From Mesorhizobium sp. M4B.F.Ca.ET.203.01.1.1 (GTDB lineage Bacteria; Pseudomonadota; Alphaproteobacteria; Rhizobiales; Rhizobiaceae), in assembly GCF_004791025.1 (NCBI RefSeq), contig NZ_SRUO01000001.1, positions 124,001 through 188,000 on the forward strand: DNA of 64,000 bases. Direction: 5' to 3'. Both the position numbers and the translations under genes were made by a program. Shown one piece after another: positions 15,967 to 27,208 of this stretch; the first letter of the stretch is position 1; every line of letters begins with the position of its first letter. Under the pieces are notes generated by a model. The model was given only the letters and a program-made list of their open reading frames with translations. It ran no database searches and was not told the origin of the DNA.

Positions 15967-16125
15967 TCAAAACTCCTTGATAATGCGCCCCGAAGGTAGG
16001 GTCGCCAGGTGGACGCCGCAAGGAAAACCGCCGCAAATCGTTGACGCTCCGGCCTGTCGCGCCTAGAGGACCGGTTGAAAATCTTACCTCCGCCGGCAAG
16101 CCGGCCGATAGCTGGAACTTTTGAC

Positions 16126-17775
16126 ATGACGGGATCAAACATCATCGATCTCAATCCCGAGATGCTTGCGGCCGCCGCCGAGAGCAAGGCCTGGCCGTTC
16201 GAGGAAGCCAAGAAGATCATCGCGCGCTACAAGAACGCCGCGTTTCCGGACACCGTCCTGTTCGAGACCGGTTACGGCCCGTCCGGCCTGCCGCATATCG
16301 GCACGTTCGGCGAGGTGGCGCGCACCTCCATGGTGCGTCACGCCTTCCGCGTGCTGACGGAAGACAAGGTCAAGACCAAGCTGCTCTGCTTCTCCGACGA
16401 CATGGACGGCATGCGCAAGATCCCCGACAACGTGCCGGACCGCGCGGCGTTGGAGCCGTATCTGCACATGCCGCTGTCGTCGGTTCCGAATCCGTTCGGC
16501 GGCGACTATGCGAGCTTTGCCGACCACAACAACGCGATGCTGTGCCGCTTCCTCGACACGTTCGGCTTCGACTACGAGTTCGCCAGCGCGACGCAGTACT
16601 ACAAGGCGGGCCGCTTTGACGAGGTGCTGCTGCGCGCCGCCGAGCGCTACGACGAGATCATGGCCGTCATGCTGCCGACGCTCGGCGAAGAGCGCCAGGC
16701 GACCTACAGCCCGTTCCTGCCGATCTCGCCGAAGAGCGGCCGCGTGCTCTACGTGCCGATGAAGCATGTCGACGCCAAGGCCGGCACCATCACCTTCGAC
16801 GATGACGGCACCGAGACCACGCTCTCGATCAAGGGCGGCAAGGTGAAGCTTCAGTGGAAGCCGGATTTCGGCATGCGCTGGGCGGCGCTCGGCGTCGATT
16901 TCGAGATGTTCGGCAAGGACCATCAGACCAACGCGGTGATCTACGACCGCATCTGCAACATCCTTGGCGGACGCGCGCCGGAGCATTTCGTCTACGAGCT
17001 GTTCCTCGACGAGAACGGCCAGAAGATCTCGAAGTCGAAGGGCAACGGGCTGACCATCGACGAGTGGCTGACCTATGCGCCGACCGAGAGCCTCGGGCTC
17101 TACATGTACCAGCGGCCACGGCAGGCCAAGAAGCTCTATTTCGACGTCATTCCGAGGGCCGTGGACGAGTACTACACCTTCCTCGGCGCCTATCCGCGGC
17201 AGGACTGGAAGGAACGGCTCGGCAATCCGGTCTGGCACATGCATGACGGCAACCCGCCGGCCATCGACCTGCCGGTGCCGTTCGCGCTGCTGCTCAATCT
17301 GGTCAGCGCCTCCAATGCGCATGACAAGGCGGTGCTGTGGGGCTTCATTTCGCGCCACGCACCTGGCGTGACGCCGGCGACGCATCCCGAGCTCGACCGG
17401 CTGACAGGCTACGCGATCCGCTATTTCGACGATTTCGTGAAGCCGACCAAGGTTTTCCGCGCCGCCGACGACGTGGAGCGCGACGCGCTGGCGAAGCTTT
17501 CGGACGCGCTCGGCGCGCTGCCGCAGGGCGCCGACGGCGAAGCGATCCAGAACGCGGCGCTCAACGTGGCGCGGCGGATCGAGCGTTATCAGGACCATTC
17601 CAAGCAGAGCCCGGAAGGCGGGCCCGGCGTTTCGGTCGCCTTCTTCCAGATGATCTACCAGGTGCTGATCGGACAGGAGCGCGGTCCGCGCTTCGGCTCC
17701 TTCGCCGCCCTCTACGGCATCGCCGAGACGCGGGCGCTCATTGAGCGGGCGCTGGCTGGTCAGCTAGCGGCGTAA
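16126..17775 (+). CDS. lysK: lysyl-tRNA synthetase, class I
   Basis: Charges tRNA-Lys. Alphaproteobacteria use this archaeal-type class I enzyme in place of the usual class II LysS. The 549-residue protein has the HIGH motif as LPHIGTFGE, the KMSKS motif as [11 protein letters not shown], and the [10 protein letters not shown] and [15 protein letters not shown] blocks of the family. An upstream in-frame start 51 bp earlier is discarded; [13 protein letters not shown] at 16126 fits the family. Its last 38 bp overlap the 3' end of the convergent exported nuclease-like gene. Confidence 0.96.
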   Translation: MTGSNIIDLNPEMLAAAAESKAWPFEEAKKIIARYKNAAFPDTVLFETGYGPSGLPHIGTFGEVARTSMVRHAFRVLTEDKVKTKLLCFSDDMDGMRKIPDNVPDRAALEPYLHMPLSSVPNPFGGDYASFADHNNAMLCRFLDTFGFDYEFASATQYYKAGRFDEVLLRAAERYDEIMAVMLPTLGEERQATYSPFLPISPKSGRVLYVPMKHVDAKAGTITFDDDGTETTLSIKGGKVKLQWKPDFGMRWAALGVDFEMFGKDHQTNAVIYDRICNILGGRAPEHFVYELFLDENGQKISKSKGNGLTIDEWLTYAPTESLGLYMYQRPRQAKKLYFDVIPRAVDEYYTFLGAYPRQDWKERLGNPVWHMHDGNPPAIDLPVPFALLLNLVSASNAHDKAVLWGFISRHAPGVTPATHPELDRLTGYAIRYFDDFVKPTKVFRAADDVERDALAKLSDALGALPQGADGEAIQNAALNVARRIERYQDHSKQSPEGGPGVSVAFFQMIYQVLIGQERGPRFGSFAALYGIAETRALIERALAGQLAA

Positions 17776-18601
17776 GGATCCCATCCTCTTCCTGCAGGAT
17801 CGAACTCGGCGCGGAGGGCGCCGGGGGCAGGGCGGCAGGAAGTGACGGCACGCCCGAAAGATCCGGAGCCGCGCCGAAGATGCCTTTCCTTGCGGTGCGC
17901 GCTTTCTCGCCCGCCTCGACATAGGGCCCGCCTGCGGCGGCACGCGCCCAGCCGTTTTGCACCAGCCATTCGCCGACATCCTGATTGCCGACGCGGCATT
18001 CGGCGGAAATGGTGTCGCGGCCGCCCTCGGGCGGCACCGTGCAGACCACCGTGCGGCCGCGCAGGAAAGCGCGGAACGCCGTCCTGGCGCGGATGCCGCA
18101 GGCCCAGGATTTGCCCTCGTCGCCACAGGTCTCGTCCTGCCTGAGGACATCGACGCCCGAGACGGCGACGGCGTAGCCTTTCGCCTCCATCAGGCCGGCG
18201 GCGGCGGCAACGGGCTGGAACAGCTTGGTCCCGTTCCAGTCGTCCGGCATCTTCAACTTGGGCGGCTTGAGCGGGCCGGCGAGCGCGAGATCGCTGAGCG
18301 GCGCGCGGGGCTCGACCCGCTCGAGCGCTTCGGCGGAAAGCTGCGGCGGCGCCACGACATCGGGATCGATCGCCCTGGAATGGGCGGGAGTCCTCACCGG
18401 CTGCGGTGCCGGAATGGCTGCCGTGGCCGGTGCTTCGGGCTGCATGTCGGCGCCCTGCCCGGCGATCGTGCCGGCGGCCGGATCGATCCGGTCAATCGTG
18501 ACGATGCTTTCGTTGCCCTGCAGCGTGCGGCCTCCGGCGGCGACGAGCGCCGCCATCGCCGGCACCGCCAGAACCGCCACGGCAAGGTGAGGTAGCCGCA
18601 C
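17738..18601 (-). CDS. exported thermonuclease-like (SNase-fold) protein
   Basis: A 287-residue exported protein: a hydrophobic N-terminus ([19 protein letters not shown]), a Pro/Ala-rich spacer to about residue 125, then a region resembling the staphylococcal-nuclease fold ([85 protein letters not shown]). The C-terminal half of the nuclease site (the [11 protein letters not shown] and ARKGIFG blocks) is well preserved. It is unclear whether all catalytic Asp/Arg/Glu residues are kept, so activity is uncertain. It uses a GTG start placed directly after the stop codon of the S24 repressor gene, with no bases between. Confidence 0.75.
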   Translation of the reverse strand: MRLPHLAVAVLAVPAMAALVAAGGRTLQGNESIVTIDRIDPAAGTIAGQGADMQPEAPATAAIPAPQPVRTPAHSRAIDPDVVAPPQLSAEALERVEPRAPLSDLALAGPLKPPKLKMPDDWNGTKLFQPVAAAAGLMEAKGYAVAVSGVDVLRQDETCGDEGKSWACGIRARTAFRAFLRGRTVVCTVPPEGGRDTISAECRVGNQDVGEWLVQNGWARAAAGGPYVEAGEKARTARKGIFGAAPDLSGVPSLPAALPPAPSAPSSILQEEDGILTPLADQPAPAQ

Positions 18602-19243
18602 CTACTGGCTGGCCCAGACGATGCGCGCCACCCATTCGACGTCGCGCATCGGAATATCGCGGTCGGGATGATCGGGATTGAGGGAGACCAGCAGGATCGA
18701 CTTCGCGGTCTGGCGATCGAGCACCTTGGCCATCACCTCGCCCGCGGCGGTCTTCACGACGACGCGGTCGCCCTTGCGAGTGGCTGCCCCCGGCTCGACG
18801 ATCAGCACGTCGCCGTTGCGGTAGAGCGGCAGCATGGAATCGCCCTGCACTTTCAGCGCATAGGAGGTCGCGGTCGCCCGCGCCGGCAATTCCACCAGAT
18901 CCCAGCCCTGCCCCGCCGGATAGCCGGCATCGTCGAAGAAGCCGCCGGCGCCGGCTTGGGCAAAGCCGAGCAGCGGCACCGAAGACCTGCGTGGCTGCGA
19001 AGCGGTCCCACCGAGGCCTTCGACCAGCCCGGTGAACTCCTCCAGCGAGGCGCCGGTGGCCTCGATGATCTTGGCCAGCGATTCGGTCGAGGGCCAGCGT
19101 GGCCGCCCGTCCGAGGACAGGCGCTTCGACTTGTTGAAGGCGGTGGAGTCGAGACCGGCGCGCCTTGCCAGACCTGACGCCGACAGCGAATAACGCTCGG
19201 CGAGTGCGTCGATGGCAGCCCAGACACGGTCGTGCGAGAGCAA
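18602..19243 (-). CDS. S24/LexA-like repressor with XRE-type helix-turn-helix
   Basis: Protein of 213 residues that joins an N-terminal helix-turn-helix ([28 protein letters not shown]) to a C-terminal S24 self-cleavage domain. A candidate Ala-Gly cleavage site lies in [10 protein letters not shown], the nucleophile Ser in [17 protein letters not shown] and the Lys in [11 protein letters not shown]. Such proteins are LexA/CI-like and may inactivate themselves under DNA damage or another stress. Translation starts at TTG with AAGGAG upstream. It is a two-gene unit with the exported nuclease-like protein. The operator and target genes are unknown; a prophage origin is possible, but no phage genes are near. 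Confidence 0.88.
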   Translation of the reverse strand: MLSHDRVWAAIDALAERYSLSASGLARRAGLDSTAFNKSKRLSSDGRPRWPSTESLAKIIEATGASLEEFTGLVEGLGGTASQPRRSSVPLLGFAQAGAGGFFDDAGYPAGQGWDLVELPARATATSYALKVQGDSMLPLYRNGDVLIVEPGAATRKGDRVVVKTAAGEVMAKVLDRQTAKSILLVSLNPDHPDRDIPMRDVEWVARIVWASQ

Positions 19244-19336
19244 TCGAGCTCTCCTTCAAAACAGGAAAAAATGCCTCTTCCTGTCTACCGCGCAACCGCC
19301 CCAATGTCCACCGAGGAAGCGCGGGATCGCCAACGA

Positions 19337-19879
19337 TCAGGCCTTTTTGGCAAGTTCCCGCAAATTCCGGTGCGACGCCATGAATGCCTGCTCGGCCTCG
19401 GTCGGTGGGCGCGGCTGAGCAGAACGGCCAAGCGCGGCGACAACCTCGGCGATGTCGAGAAAGCGGCGATTGCGGCGGTCGTAGACGCCGCCGGTGGTCA
19501 TGATCAGCGCGGCCGTATCGCCGCTGTCGAGGACGAAGCGGTGCCTGCCGATCACCGAGGTTCCCTCCCAGGTCTCGATCGAGGATATGACCTCGAAGCG
19601 CCGCCACAGCCGGATCTCGCGCACATAGGCCACCTGCAGCCCGCCGATCATCGGCGCCCAGCCGTTCTTGCGCGCCAGCGCGATCAGGCCGGCGCGCAGG
19701 AAGATGTCGATGCGGCCGAGGTCGGCGAGCATCATGTAGCGGGCATTGTTGAGATGCAGGTTGAAATCGATGTCGGTCGGCAGGCAGCGGAAGGCAAGCC
19801 GGCTGTCGCCGCCGACAAGGTAAGGGCCACGGCTTCGCGCCGTGGCCATCATGCGCGCCATGCGCGCCCAGACATACAT
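19337..19879 (-). CDS. hotdog-fold acyl-CoA thioesterase family protein
   Basis: Protein of 180 residues with a hotdog thioesterase pattern: [35 protein letters not shown] (central helix with conserved Asn/His/Asn), then [19 protein letters not shown]. It starts 12 bp after the stop of the fadJ-type gene and closes the beta-oxidation operon, which suggests it releases acids from acyl-CoA intermediates or side products. Substrate range is unknown. The length is typical of the family (about 160-180). Confidence 0.82.
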   Translation of the reverse strand: MYVWARMARMMATARSRGPYLVGGDSRLAFRCLPTDIDFNLHLNNARYMMLADLGRIDIFLRAGLIALARKNGWAPMIGGLQVAYVREIRLWRRFEVISSIETWEGTSVIGRHRFVLDSGDTAALIMTTGGVYDRRNRRFLDIAEVVAALGRSAQPRPPTEAEQAFMASHRNLRELAKKA

Positions 19880-19891
19880 CCGCGTCGGCCG

Positions 19892-22111
19892 TCAGGCTGC
19901 CTGCTTGACCTCGCCCTTCGCGTACGGGTCGAAGCGCTGGTAGAAGGTTTCGCCCTTTTCGGCCATGTCGAGGAGCAGCTTGGGCGCCTTGAACTCGGCG
20001 CCGTACTTCTTCTGCAGGCCCTTGGCGATCTTGACGAACTGCTGCGCACCGATGCCGTCGATGTAGGACAGTGCGCCGCCGGTGAAGGGGGCGAAGCCGA
20101 AGGCGAGGATCGAGCCGACATCGGCCTCGCGCGGATCGGTGACGATACCCTCTTCCATCACCCGCGCCGCTTCCAGTGCGATGGTGACCAGCAGGCGCTG
20201 CTTCAGCTCCTCATAGTCGATCTTCTCCGGCTTGAGCTGCGGGTAGAGATCCTTGAGGCCCGGCCACAGCTTCTTCTTCGCCGGCTTGGCCGGATAGTCG
20301 TAGAAGCCCTTGCCGTTCTTGCGGCCGAAGCGGCCATGCGTGTCGACCATGGTGTTGATCAGCGCCATCTGCTTCGGATCGACTGCCTTCTCGCCGATAT
20401 CCCTGATCGTCTGCTTCATGATCTTCTGGGCAAGGTCGATCGCCGTCTCGTCGGTCAGCGCCAGCGGACCGACCGGCATGCCGGCCGCCTTGGCGGCGTT
20501 CTCGATCATCGGTGCCGGGACACCCTCGATCAGCATCTTGTAGGCTTCCGACATGTAGCGCAGGACGCAGCGGTTGACGTAGAAGCCGCGCGTGTCGTTG
20601 ACGACGATCGGCGTCTTCTTGATGGCCCGCACGAAATCGATGGCGGTCGCCAGCGCCTTGTCGCCGGTCTTCTTGCCGAGGATGATCTCGACCAACATCA
20701 TCTTGTCGACCGGCGAGAAGAAGTGGATGCCGACAAAATTCTTCGGTCGCGCCGAATTCTTCGCCAGCGAGGTGATCGGGATGGTCGAGGTGTTGGAGGC
20801 GAAGATCGCCGACGACTTCAGCACCGCTTCGGCCTTTTCGGTGGCGCTCTTCTTGACGGCGGAATCCTCGAACACGGCCTCGACCACCAGATCGCAGCCG
20901 GCGAGGTCGGCATAGTCGGCCGTCGGCGTGATCAGCGACAGCAACTTGTCCTTCTCTTCGGGCTTGGCGCGGCCCTTCTTGACCTGATCAGAAATCAGGC
21001 TGTCGGAATGCGCCTTGCCCTTTTCTGCCGACTCCATGTCGCGGTCGAGCAGCACGACGGGAATGCCGGCCTTGGCCGTGACATAGGCGATGCCGGCGCC
21101 CATGAAGCCGGCGCCGAGGATGCCTATCTTCTTGAACTTGGTGTCCGGCACGCCGGCCGGACGACGCGCGCCCTTGTTCAGTTCCTGCAGCGACACAAAC
21201 AGCGAGCGGATCATCGCCGCCGCTTCCCTGGTCTGCATGATCTCGGTGAAATAACGCTGCTCGATCCTGAGCGCGGTGTCGAACGGCACCAGCAGGCCCT
21301 CATAGACGCATTTCAGGATCGCCGCGGCGGCCGGATAGTTGCCGAAGGTCTCGCGGCGCAGGATGGCGATGGCCGGCGGCCAGAGATTGGCGCCCGCCGC
21401 CGAATAGACCGGGCCGCCGGGCAGCTTGAAGCCCTTCTCGTCCCAGGGCGCCACCGGCTTCAGGCCGTTCTTGATCATCGCCTTGGCGGTCTCGACCAGC
21501 TTCGAAGGCTCGGCGATCTCGTGGATCAGGCCCATTGCCTTGGCCTTCTGCGGCGTGAGAGTCTGGCCGGTGGTCAGCATCTGCAGCGCCTGCTGCGGGT
21601 CGGTCAGTCGCGGCACGCGCTGGGTGCCGCCGGCACCCGGGAAGATGCCGATCTTCACTTCCGGAAGCGCCATCTTCACCTTGTCGGAATCGGCAGCGAC
21701 GCGGCCGTGGCAGGCGAGCGACATCTCGAAGGCGCCGCCCATGCAGGTGCCGTTGATCGCCGACACCCACGGCTTGCCGGAAGTCTCGATCTTGCGGAAC
21801 AGGCCGGTCATGACGCCGGCATTGTCGAACAGGGCTTTGGTCGCCTTGCCCAAATCCTTCGCCTTGTCGGCGGCGAAGGCGCCCAGCATCTTCTGCAGCA
21901 AGGTGATGTCGGCACCGCCGGAGAATGTATCCTTGCCGGAGGTGATGACCGCGCCCTTGATGGCCGCGTCGCCGGCGACATGGTCGACGATGGCGTTAAG
22001 CTCCCGCATCACCTCTTCGGTGAAGACGTTCATCGATCGATCCGGCATGTTCCAGGTGACCAGCGCAATGCCGTCGGCGTCGATGTCGAGGGTGAAATTG
22101 GTGTAGCTCAT
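19892..22111 (-). CDS. fadJ: fatty-acid oxidation bifunctional enzyme (enoyl-CoA hydratase/3-hydroxyacyl-CoA dehydrogenase)
   Basis: Carries out the hydration and NAD-dependent oxidation steps of beta-oxidation. In the 739-residue protein the N-terminal crotonase half keeps both catalytic glutamates ([13 protein letters not shown] and [17 protein letters not shown]). The Rossmann motif [20 protein letters not shown] and the [13 protein letters not shown] block mark the dehydrogenase half, and a duplicated C-terminal dehydrogenase domain follows. The partner thiolase gene is 14 bp upstream. FadB-type naming is equally defensible. Confidence 0.94.
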   Translation of the reverse strand: MSYTNFTLDIDADGIALVTWNMPDRSMNVFTEEVMRELNAIVDHVAGDAAIKGAVITSGKDTFSGGADITLLQKMLGAFAADKAKDLGKATKALFDNAGVMTGLFRKIETSGKPWVSAINGTCMGGAFEMSLACHGRVAADSDKVKMALPEVKIGIFPGAGGTQRVPRLTDPQQALQMLTTGQTLTPQKAKAMGLIHEIAEPSKLVETAKAMIKNGLKPVAPWDEKGFKLPGGPVYSAAGANLWPPAIAILRRETFGNYPAAAAILKCVYEGLLVPFDTALRIEQRYFTEIMQTREAAAMIRSLFVSLQELNKGARRPAGVPDTKFKKIGILGAGFMGAGIAYVTAKAGIPVVLLDRDMESAEKGKAHSDSLISDQVKKGRAKPEEKDKLLSLITPTADYADLAGCDLVVEAVFEDSAVKKSATEKAEAVLKSSAIFASNTSTIPITSLAKNSARPKNFVGIHFFSPVDKMMLVEIILGKKTGDKALATAIDFVRAIKKTPIVVNDTRGFYVNRCVLRYMSEAYKMLIEGVPAPMIENAAKAAGMPVGPLALTDETAIDLAQKIMKQTIRDIGEKAVDPKQMALINTMVDTHGRFGRKNGKGFYDYPAKPAKKKLWPGLKDLYPQLKPEKIDYEELKQRLLVTIALEAARVMEEGIVTDPREADVGSILAFGFAPFTGGALSYIDGIGAQQFVKIAKGLQKKYGAEFKAPKLLLDMAEKGETFYQRFDPYAKGEVKQAA

Positions 22112-22125
22112 CTTCTCTCTCCCCG

Positions 22126-23334
22126 TCAGACGCGTTCGATGATGGTGGCGGTGCCCATGCCGGCGCCGATGCAGAGCGTGACCAAGGCGGTGTTCAGGTC
22201 ACGCCGCTCGAGCTCGTCGAGCACGGTGCCGAAGATCATGGCGCCGGTGGCACCGAGCGGATGGCCCATGGCGATCGCGCCGCCGTTGACATTGATCTTG
22301 TCGTGCGGGATCTCGAAGGCCTGCATGTAGCGCAGCACCACCGAGGCGAAGGCCTCGTTGAGCTCGAACAGGTCGATGTCCGACAGCTTCATCTTGGCGC
22401 GCTGCAAGAGCTTTTCGGTGACGTCGACCGGGCCGGTCAGCATCAGCACCGGCTCGGAGCCGATGTTGGCGAAGGCGCGGATGCGGGCGCGCGGCTTGAT
22501 GCCCATCGCCTTGCCGGCCTTCTTGGAGCCGAGCAGGACGGCAGCGGCGCCATCGACGATGCCGGACGAGTTGCCGGCATGGTGGACGTGGTTGACCTCC
22601 TCGACTTCCGGGTGCTTTTGCACGGCAACCGCATCGAAGCCGCCCATTTCGCCAGGCATGACGAAGGACGGGTTGAGCGAGGCCAGCGATTGCATGTCGG
22701 TCGCCGGTCGCATGTGCTCGTCATGGTCGAGGATGGTCAGCCCATTCTGGTCCTTGATCGGGATCACCGAATTCTGGAAGCGGCCCTCGGACCAGGACTT
22801 GGCGGCGCGCTTCTGGCTCTCGACGGCATAGGCATCGACATCGTCGCGGCTGAAGCCATACTTGGTGGCGATCAGGTCGGCCGAAATGCCCTGGGGCACG
22901 AACCAGCCGGGCAGGCCGACGGACGGATCCATGAACCAGGCGCCGCCTGACATGCCCATGCCGACGCGCGACATCGATTCGACGCCGCCGGCGATGACGA
23001 TGTCGTCGGCACCCTGCGCGATCTTGGCGGCGCCGAAATTGATGGCGTCGAGACCGGAAGCGCAAAAGCGCGAGATCTGCATGCCGGGCGCCTTGGTGTC
23101 GTAGCCGGCCTCGAAGGCGGCGGCGCGCGGAATTACCGAGCCCGCCTCGCCGACCGGGTCGACGCAGCCGAAGATGATGTCGTCCACAGTGCCGGTGTCG
23201 AGGCCGTTGCGGTCGCGCAGCGCCTCGAGCGTTTTGGCGGCGAGCCGCACCGCCGGCACCTCGTGCAGCGAGCCATCCTTCTTGCCCCTGCCGCGCGGCG
23301 TGCGCACGGCGTCATAGACGTAAGCTTCGGCCAT
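22126..23334 (-). CDS. fadA: acetyl-CoA C-acyltransferase (thiolase)
   Basis: Thiolytic cleavage of 3-ketoacyl-CoA, the last step of beta-oxidation. The 402-residue protein has the nucleophilic Cys in [12 protein letters not shown], the [11 protein letters not shown] block, the catalytic His in [15 protein letters not shown] and the second Cys in [12 protein letters not shown]. It lies between the acyl-CoA dehydrogenase gene (33 bp) and the bifunctional gene (14 bp) in one operon; the pair probably forms a complex. Confidence 0.95.
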   Translation of the reverse strand: MAEAYVYDAVRTPRGRGKKDGSLHEVPAVRLAAKTLEALRDRNGLDTGTVDDIIFGCVDPVGEAGSVIPRAAAFEAGYDTKAPGMQISRFCASGLDAINFGAAKIAQGADDIVIAGGVESMSRVGMGMSGGAWFMDPSVGLPGWFVPQGISADLIATKYGFSRDDVDAYAVESQKRAAKSWSEGRFQNSVIPIKDQNGLTILDHDEHMRPATDMQSLASLNPSFVMPGEMGGFDAVAVQKHPEVEEVNHVHHAGNSSGIVDGAAAVLLGSKKAGKAMGIKPRARIRAFANIGSEPVLMLTGPVDVTEKLLQRAKMKLSDIDLFELNEAFASVVLRYMQAFEIPHDKINVNGGAIAMGHPLGATGAMIFGTVLDELERRDLNTALVTLCIGAGMGTATIIERV

Positions 23335-23367
23335 TTTCCTGCTCCTTGGGTTTGCCGCTCGGCGCGC

Positions 23368-24540
23368 TCAGAGCGAGCGCCCGATCAGCAATTTCATGAT
23401 CTCGTTGGTGCCGCCGTAGATGCGCTGGACGCGCGCGTCGCGGTACATGCGGGCGATCGGGTATTCATTCATGTAGCCATAGCCGCCGTGCAATTGAAGG
23501 CACTCGTCGACCACCTTGCCCTGCAGGTCGCTAAGCCAGTATTTGGCCATCGAGGCGGTGACCGGATCGAGGCCGCCATCGATGTGGCGGGCGACGCAGT
23601 CATTGTAGAAGACGCGGCCGATCGTGGCCTCGGTCTTCAGCTCGGCCAGCTTGAACTGGGTGTTCTGGAAATCGATGACCGCCTTGCCGAAGGCCTTGCG
23701 CTCCTTGACGTAGTCGATGGTCAAGGCGAGCGCGCGTTCGATCATGGCGATCGCGCCGGTACCGATCTGCAGCCGCTCCTGCGGCAATTGCTGCATCAGC
23801 TGGACAAAACCCTTGCCTTCCTCGTGGCCGAGCAGGTTCGAGGTCGGCACGCGCACGTCGTTGAAAAACAGTTCGGAGGTATCGTTGGCCTTCAGGCCGA
23901 TCTTATCGAGGTTGCGGCCGCGCTGAAAACCTTCGACCTGGTCGGTCTCGACGACGATGAGCGAGGTGCCCTTGGCGCCCTTTTCCGGATCGGTCTTGGT
24001 GACGACGATGATCAGGTTGGCGAGCTGGCCGTTGGTGATGAAGGTCTTGGAGCCGCTGATCTTGTAGTGGTTGCCGTCCTTCTCGGCGCGCGTCTTGACG
24101 CCCTGCAGGTCGGAGCCGGCGCCGGGCTCGGTCATGGCGATGGCGCCGATCAGTTCGCCGGTCGCGAGCTTGGGCAGCCATTTCTTCTTCTGCTCCTCGG
24201 AGCCGTAATGGAGGATGTAGGGGGCGACGATCGAATTGTGCAGGCCGATGCCGAAACCGTCGACGCCGACATGGCCGATCGCCTCGATGATGGCGCTCTC
24301 ATGCGCGAAGGTACCGCCGGAGCCGCCATACTCCTCCGGCATCGAGGCGCAGAGCAGGCCGGCCGCGCCTGCCTTCAGCCAGCTCTCGCGGTCGACCATC
24401 TCGTTCTTCTCGAACTCGTCGTAGCGCGGCGCGATCTCTTCCGACATGAAGCGCGACGCCATGTCGTAGAGCATGCCGACCTCGTCCGCCGCCCAGGCGG
24501 GTTTTGGCAAGCCAAGAATTTCGGCTGGATTTGTCGCCAC
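23368..24540 (-). CDS. acyl-CoA dehydrogenase (short form)
   Basis: FAD enzyme of the acyl-CoA dehydrogenase family, 390 residues, first oxidation step. Visible are the N-terminal helical region (PEEYGGSGGTFAHESAIIEAIGHV), IAMTEPGAGSDLQGVKTRA (FAD/substrate loop), KAFGKAVIDFQNTQF, and the C-terminal LHGGYGYMNEYPIARMYRDARVQRIYGGTNEIMK. The catalytic glutamate seems to be the Glu in TNEIMK-type position or upstream as in isovaleryl-CoA-like enzymes, so substrate preference is unclear. It follows the longer dehydrogenase by 52 bp. Confidence 0.93.
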   Translation of the reverse strand: MATNPAEILGLPKPAWAADEVGMLYDMASRFMSEEIAPRYDEFEKNEMVDRESWLKAGAAGLLCASMPEEYGGSGGTFAHESAIIEAIGHVGVDGFGIGLHNSIVAPYILHYGSEEQKKKWLPKLATGELIGAIAMTEPGAGSDLQGVKTRAEKDGNHYKISGSKTFITNGQLANLIIVVTKTDPEKGAKGTSLIVVETDQVEGFQRGRNLDKIGLKANDTSELFFNDVRVPTSNLLGHEEGKGFVQLMQQLPQERLQIGTGAIAMIERALALTIDYVKERKAFGKAVIDFQNTQFKLAELKTEATIGRVFYNDCVARHIDGGLDPVTASMAKYWLSDLQGKVVDECLQLHGGYGYMNEYPIARMYRDARVQRIYGGTNEIMKLLIGRSL

Positions 24541-24592
24541 GATTTCCTCCGCGTTCCGACAGTTGTGGGCCGGCCTTGCCGGCCCGCCGAAC

Positions 24593-26389
24593 CTAGAACG
24601 CTTCCGCCGGCAGCGCCATTAGCGTGTCCGCGCCACTGGAAATGCGGGCAAGCCGCGTCGCCGTCTCCGGCATGATCCGCTCCATGAAGAAGCGCGCGGT
24701 CGCCAGCTTGTTGTCGTAGAAGGACGCGGCGCCATTGGCGCCTTCCGCCAGCTTGACGCCCGCGGCCCTGGCCATCTGCGCCCACATATAGCCCAGCGCC
24801 ACCAGGCCGAAGAGATGCATATAGTCGGTCGAGGCGGCGCCCGCATTGTCAGGCTTGGCCATGGCGTTCTGCACCAGCCACATGGTCGCCGCCTGCAGGT
24901 CGTTGAGACCTTTCTTCAGCGCCTTGGTGAAGGGCGCCAGCTTCTCGTCGGCGCGGTTCTCCTCGCAGAACTCGGCGACCTCCTTGAAGAAGGCCTGCAC
25001 CGCGCGGCCGCCATTCTGCGCCAGCTTGCGGCCGACGAGGTCGAGCGCCTGGATGCCGTTGGCGCCCTCGTAGATCATGGCGATGCGGGCATCGCGCACG
25101 AACTGGCTCATGCCATGCTCTTCGATGTAGCCATGGCCGCCGAAGACCTGCTGCGCCATCACAGCGTGGTCGAAGCCCTTGTCGGTGAGCACGCCCTTGA
25201 CCACCGGCGTCAGCAGGCCGGTGTAGTCGTCGGCCGCCTGGCGGTCCTTGTCGTCGCCGGCGCGATGGGCGACGTCCGACTTGATCGCGGTCCACAGCGC
25301 CAGCGCGCGGCCGGCCTCGTTGAAAGCCTTCATGGTCATCAGCGAGCGACGGATGTCGGGATGGACGATGATCGGGTCGGCCTTCTTGTCCGGCGCCTTG
25401 GCTCCGGACAGCGAACGGCCCTGCAGCCGGTCCTTGGCGTAGGAGACGGCGTTCTGGTAGGCGATCTCCGACAGCGAAAGCCCCTGCAGGCCGACGCCGA
25501 GCCGGGCCTCGTTCATCATCGTGAACATGGCCTTCAACCCGCCATTGGCCTCGCCGAGCAGCGTGCCTTCGGCCTCGTCATAGTTCATGACACAGGTCGA
25601 ATTGCCGTGGATGCCCATCTTTTCCTCGATCGAGCCGCAGGAGACGGTATTCCTCTGGCCGGGGTTGCCCGAGGCATCGAGCTTCAGCTTCGGCACGATG
25701 AACAGCGAAATGCCCTTCACGCCTTCCGGCGCCCCTTCGATGCGGGCCAGAACCAGGTGGACGATATTGTCCGACATGTCGTGCTCGCCGGCGGAGATGA
25801 AGATCTTCTGGCCGGAGATCCTGTAGGTGCCGTCGCCGTTCGGCACCGCCTTGGAGCGCAGCAGGCCGAGATCGGTGCCGCAATGCGGCTCGGTGAGGTT
25901 CATGGTGCCGGTCCAGGCGCCCTCGACCAGCTTCGGCAGCCAGGTCGCCCTCTGCTCGTCGGTGCCGTGGGTGATGATGGCGGCGATGGCCCCTTGCGTC
26001 AGGCCCGGATACATCATCAGCGCCATGTTGGCAGAGACCATATATTCGGAGACCGCCGTGTGGACCGTGTAGGGCAGTCCCTGGCCGCCGAACTCGGCAG
26101 GCGCGGCGAGCCCCATCCAGCCACCCTCGCGATACTGGTCGAAAGCCTCCCTGAAGCCCTTGGGCGTCGTCACCGAGCCGTCGTCATGGCGCACGCAGCC
26201 TTCCATGTCGCCGACACGGTTCAGCGGATGCATGACGTTCTCGGCAAGCTTGGCGCCTTCGGCAAGGATCGCCTCGAGGACATCGGGCGTCGCGTCGGAG
26301 AAGCCGGGAAGGTTGGAATAGCGCTGATAGCCCAGCACGTCGTTGAGCACGAACAGCGTGTCCTGGATCGGCGCCCTGTAGATCGTCAT
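24593..26389 (-). CDS. acyl-CoA dehydrogenase, long form with C-terminal extension
   Basis: 598-residue dehydrogenase with the N-terminal extension [20 protein letters not shown] typical of this subclass, then [35 protein letters not shown] (FAD loop), [41 protein letters not shown], and a C-terminal helical domain. DmdC (methylmercaptopropionyl-CoA dehydrogenase) is a relative, and databases often apply that name; I see no basis for it here. The start has GGAGGAAGGC just upstream. It is the first gene of the beta-oxidation operon, with the MerR-type dyad at 26486-26509 about 97 bp upstream. Confidence 0.93.
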   Translation of the reverse strand: MTIYRAPIQDTLFVLNDVLGYQRYSNLPGFSDATPDVLEAILAEGAKLAENVMHPLNRVGDMEGCVRHDDGSVTTPKGFREAFDQYREGGWMGLAAPAEFGGQGLPYTVHTAVSEYMVSANMALMMYPGLTQGAIAAIITHGTDEQRATWLPKLVEGAWTGTMNLTEPHCGTDLGLLRSKAVPNGDGTYRISGQKIFISAGEHDMSDNIVHLVLARIEGAPEGVKGISLFIVPKLKLDASGNPGQRNTVSCGSIEEKMGIHGNSTCVMNYDEAEGTLLGEANGGLKAMFTMMNEARLGVGLQGLSLSEIAYQNAVSYAKDRLQGRSLSGAKAPDKKADPIIVHPDIRRSLMTMKAFNEAGRALALWTAIKSDVAHRAGDDKDRQAADDYTGLLTPVVKGVLTDKGFDHAVMAQQVFGGHGYIEEHGMSQFVRDARIAMIYEGANGIQALDLVGRKLAQNGGRAVQAFFKEVAEFCEENRADEKLAPFTKALKKGLNDLQAATMWLVQNAMAKPDNAGAASTDYMHLFGLVALGYMWAQMARAAGVKLAEGANGAASFYDNKLATARFFMERIMPETATRLARISSGADTLMALPAEAF

Positions 26390-26485
26390 GCCTTCCTCCA
26401 CCCTTGCGGTCTGGCCCTGCCTAGCAAGTTCTCGATCAAAGCGCAGATCGGAGGCTGAGCCAATGTCGACGCCCCGATAGCAAAT

Positions 26486-26509
26486 ATTGACGTTTGCGTA
26501 AACGTCAAT
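26486..26509. promoter_or_regulatory. LiuR-like MerR operator before the beta-oxidation operon
   Basis: Perfect dyad: ATTGACGTTT and AAACGTCAAT, separated by GCGT, lying about 97 bp upstream of the first dehydrogenase start. The sequence resembles known operators of MerR-family LiuR regulators of acyl-CoA catabolism, and a merR gene lies next to it. Confidence 0.7.
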
Positions 26510-26556
26510 CTTGTCGCAGCCGGAAAATTTTCGATGCGTGGCCAGCAAAAGATAAA

Positions 26557-26584
26557 GAGCCGCGCGACCCAGGTCGCGCGGCTC
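26557..26584 (-). terminator. intrinsic terminator after merR
   Basis: Perfect 12-bp hairpin: GAGCCGCGCGAC and GTCGCGCGGCTC with a 4-nt loop, followed on the minus strand by TTTATCTTTT. It lies just past the merR stop and separates merR from the acyl-CoA dehydrogenase promoter. Confidence 0.85.
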
Positions 26585-26622
26585 TCATTCGTCATCTGCT
26601 TTGCCGGAAAGCGGCGAAGCGA

Positions 26623-27081
26623 TTAACCGGCGGCGCTCGCCTGCGGCGCGCGATCCATCAGCATCTGGCGCACCGCCGTCATCGACGTGCTCAATTCGTT
26701 GATGGCGTCATCGATCAGCGCCCGCTGCTTCTGCAAGCGGGCGAGCTGCTTCTCGGACTTGTCGAGCGCCAGCCGCAACTGCTTGGTGTTGGAGCCGGTC
26801 GGATCGTAGAGATCCATCATCTGCTTGACGTCGCGCAACGAGAACCCGACCTTGCGGCCGAGCAGGATCAGCTTCAGCCGTGCCCTGTCCCGGCGCGTGT
26901 AGAGACGGGTCGAACCGTCGCGCTTCGGGTTGAGCAGGCCCTTGTCCTCGTAGAAACGCAGCGTGCGCAACGTCACGCCGTATTTCTTGGCCATCTCGCC
27001 GATGCGGACAAGGTCCTCGCCGGTTTCAGTCGATATGTCATTGGTGTTGGCCGCGGCTTCGCCGGCCGAAACAAGTTTCAT
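26623..27081 (-). CDS. MerR-family transcriptional regulator (LiuR-like)
   Basis: 152-residue MerR protein: winged helix VRIGEMAKKYGVTLRTLRFYEDKGLLNPKRDGS, RLYTRRDRARLKLILLGRKVGFSLRDVKQMM, and a C-terminal coiled coil (LRLALDKSEKQLARLQKQRALID). No metal-binding cysteines are present in the C-terminal part, so it is not a metal-responsive MerR. Position before a beta-oxidation operon and the operators on both sides point to control of acyl-CoA degradation, and probably of itself. A GTG two codons upstream is a possible alternative start. Confidence 0.88.
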   Translation of the reverse strand: MKLVSAGEAAANTNDISTETGEDLVRIGEMAKKYGVTLRTLRFYEDKGLLNPKRDGSTRLYTRRDRARLKLILLGRKVGFSLRDVKQMMDLYDPTGSNTKQLRLALDKSEKQLARLQKQRALIDDAINELSTSMTAVRQMLMDRAPQASAAG

Positions 27082-27208
27082 GGTCACTGGCTTTCCCCGT
27101 CTGGTGGCGCCGCGGTCCCGGACCTTGCGTCGCCTGAGTGGAAGCGGGGGCGTGCTTCCAGTCGTGGTTTCAACAAAAAAATCGCAAAAGGCGGGATCTG
27201 CGCACCTC

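Noticed and set aside
19232..22330. A 1032-codon plus-strand open frame opposite the beta-oxidation genes
   Set aside because: It has no recognisable domain, is rich in Arg, His, Gly and Asp as antisense frames are in GC-rich DNA, and lies opposite fadJ with clear motifs.
24815..26458. A long plus-strand frame opposite the long acyl-CoA dehydrogenase
   Set aside because: It mirrors the dehydrogenase codons and shows no domain or ribosome-binding site.
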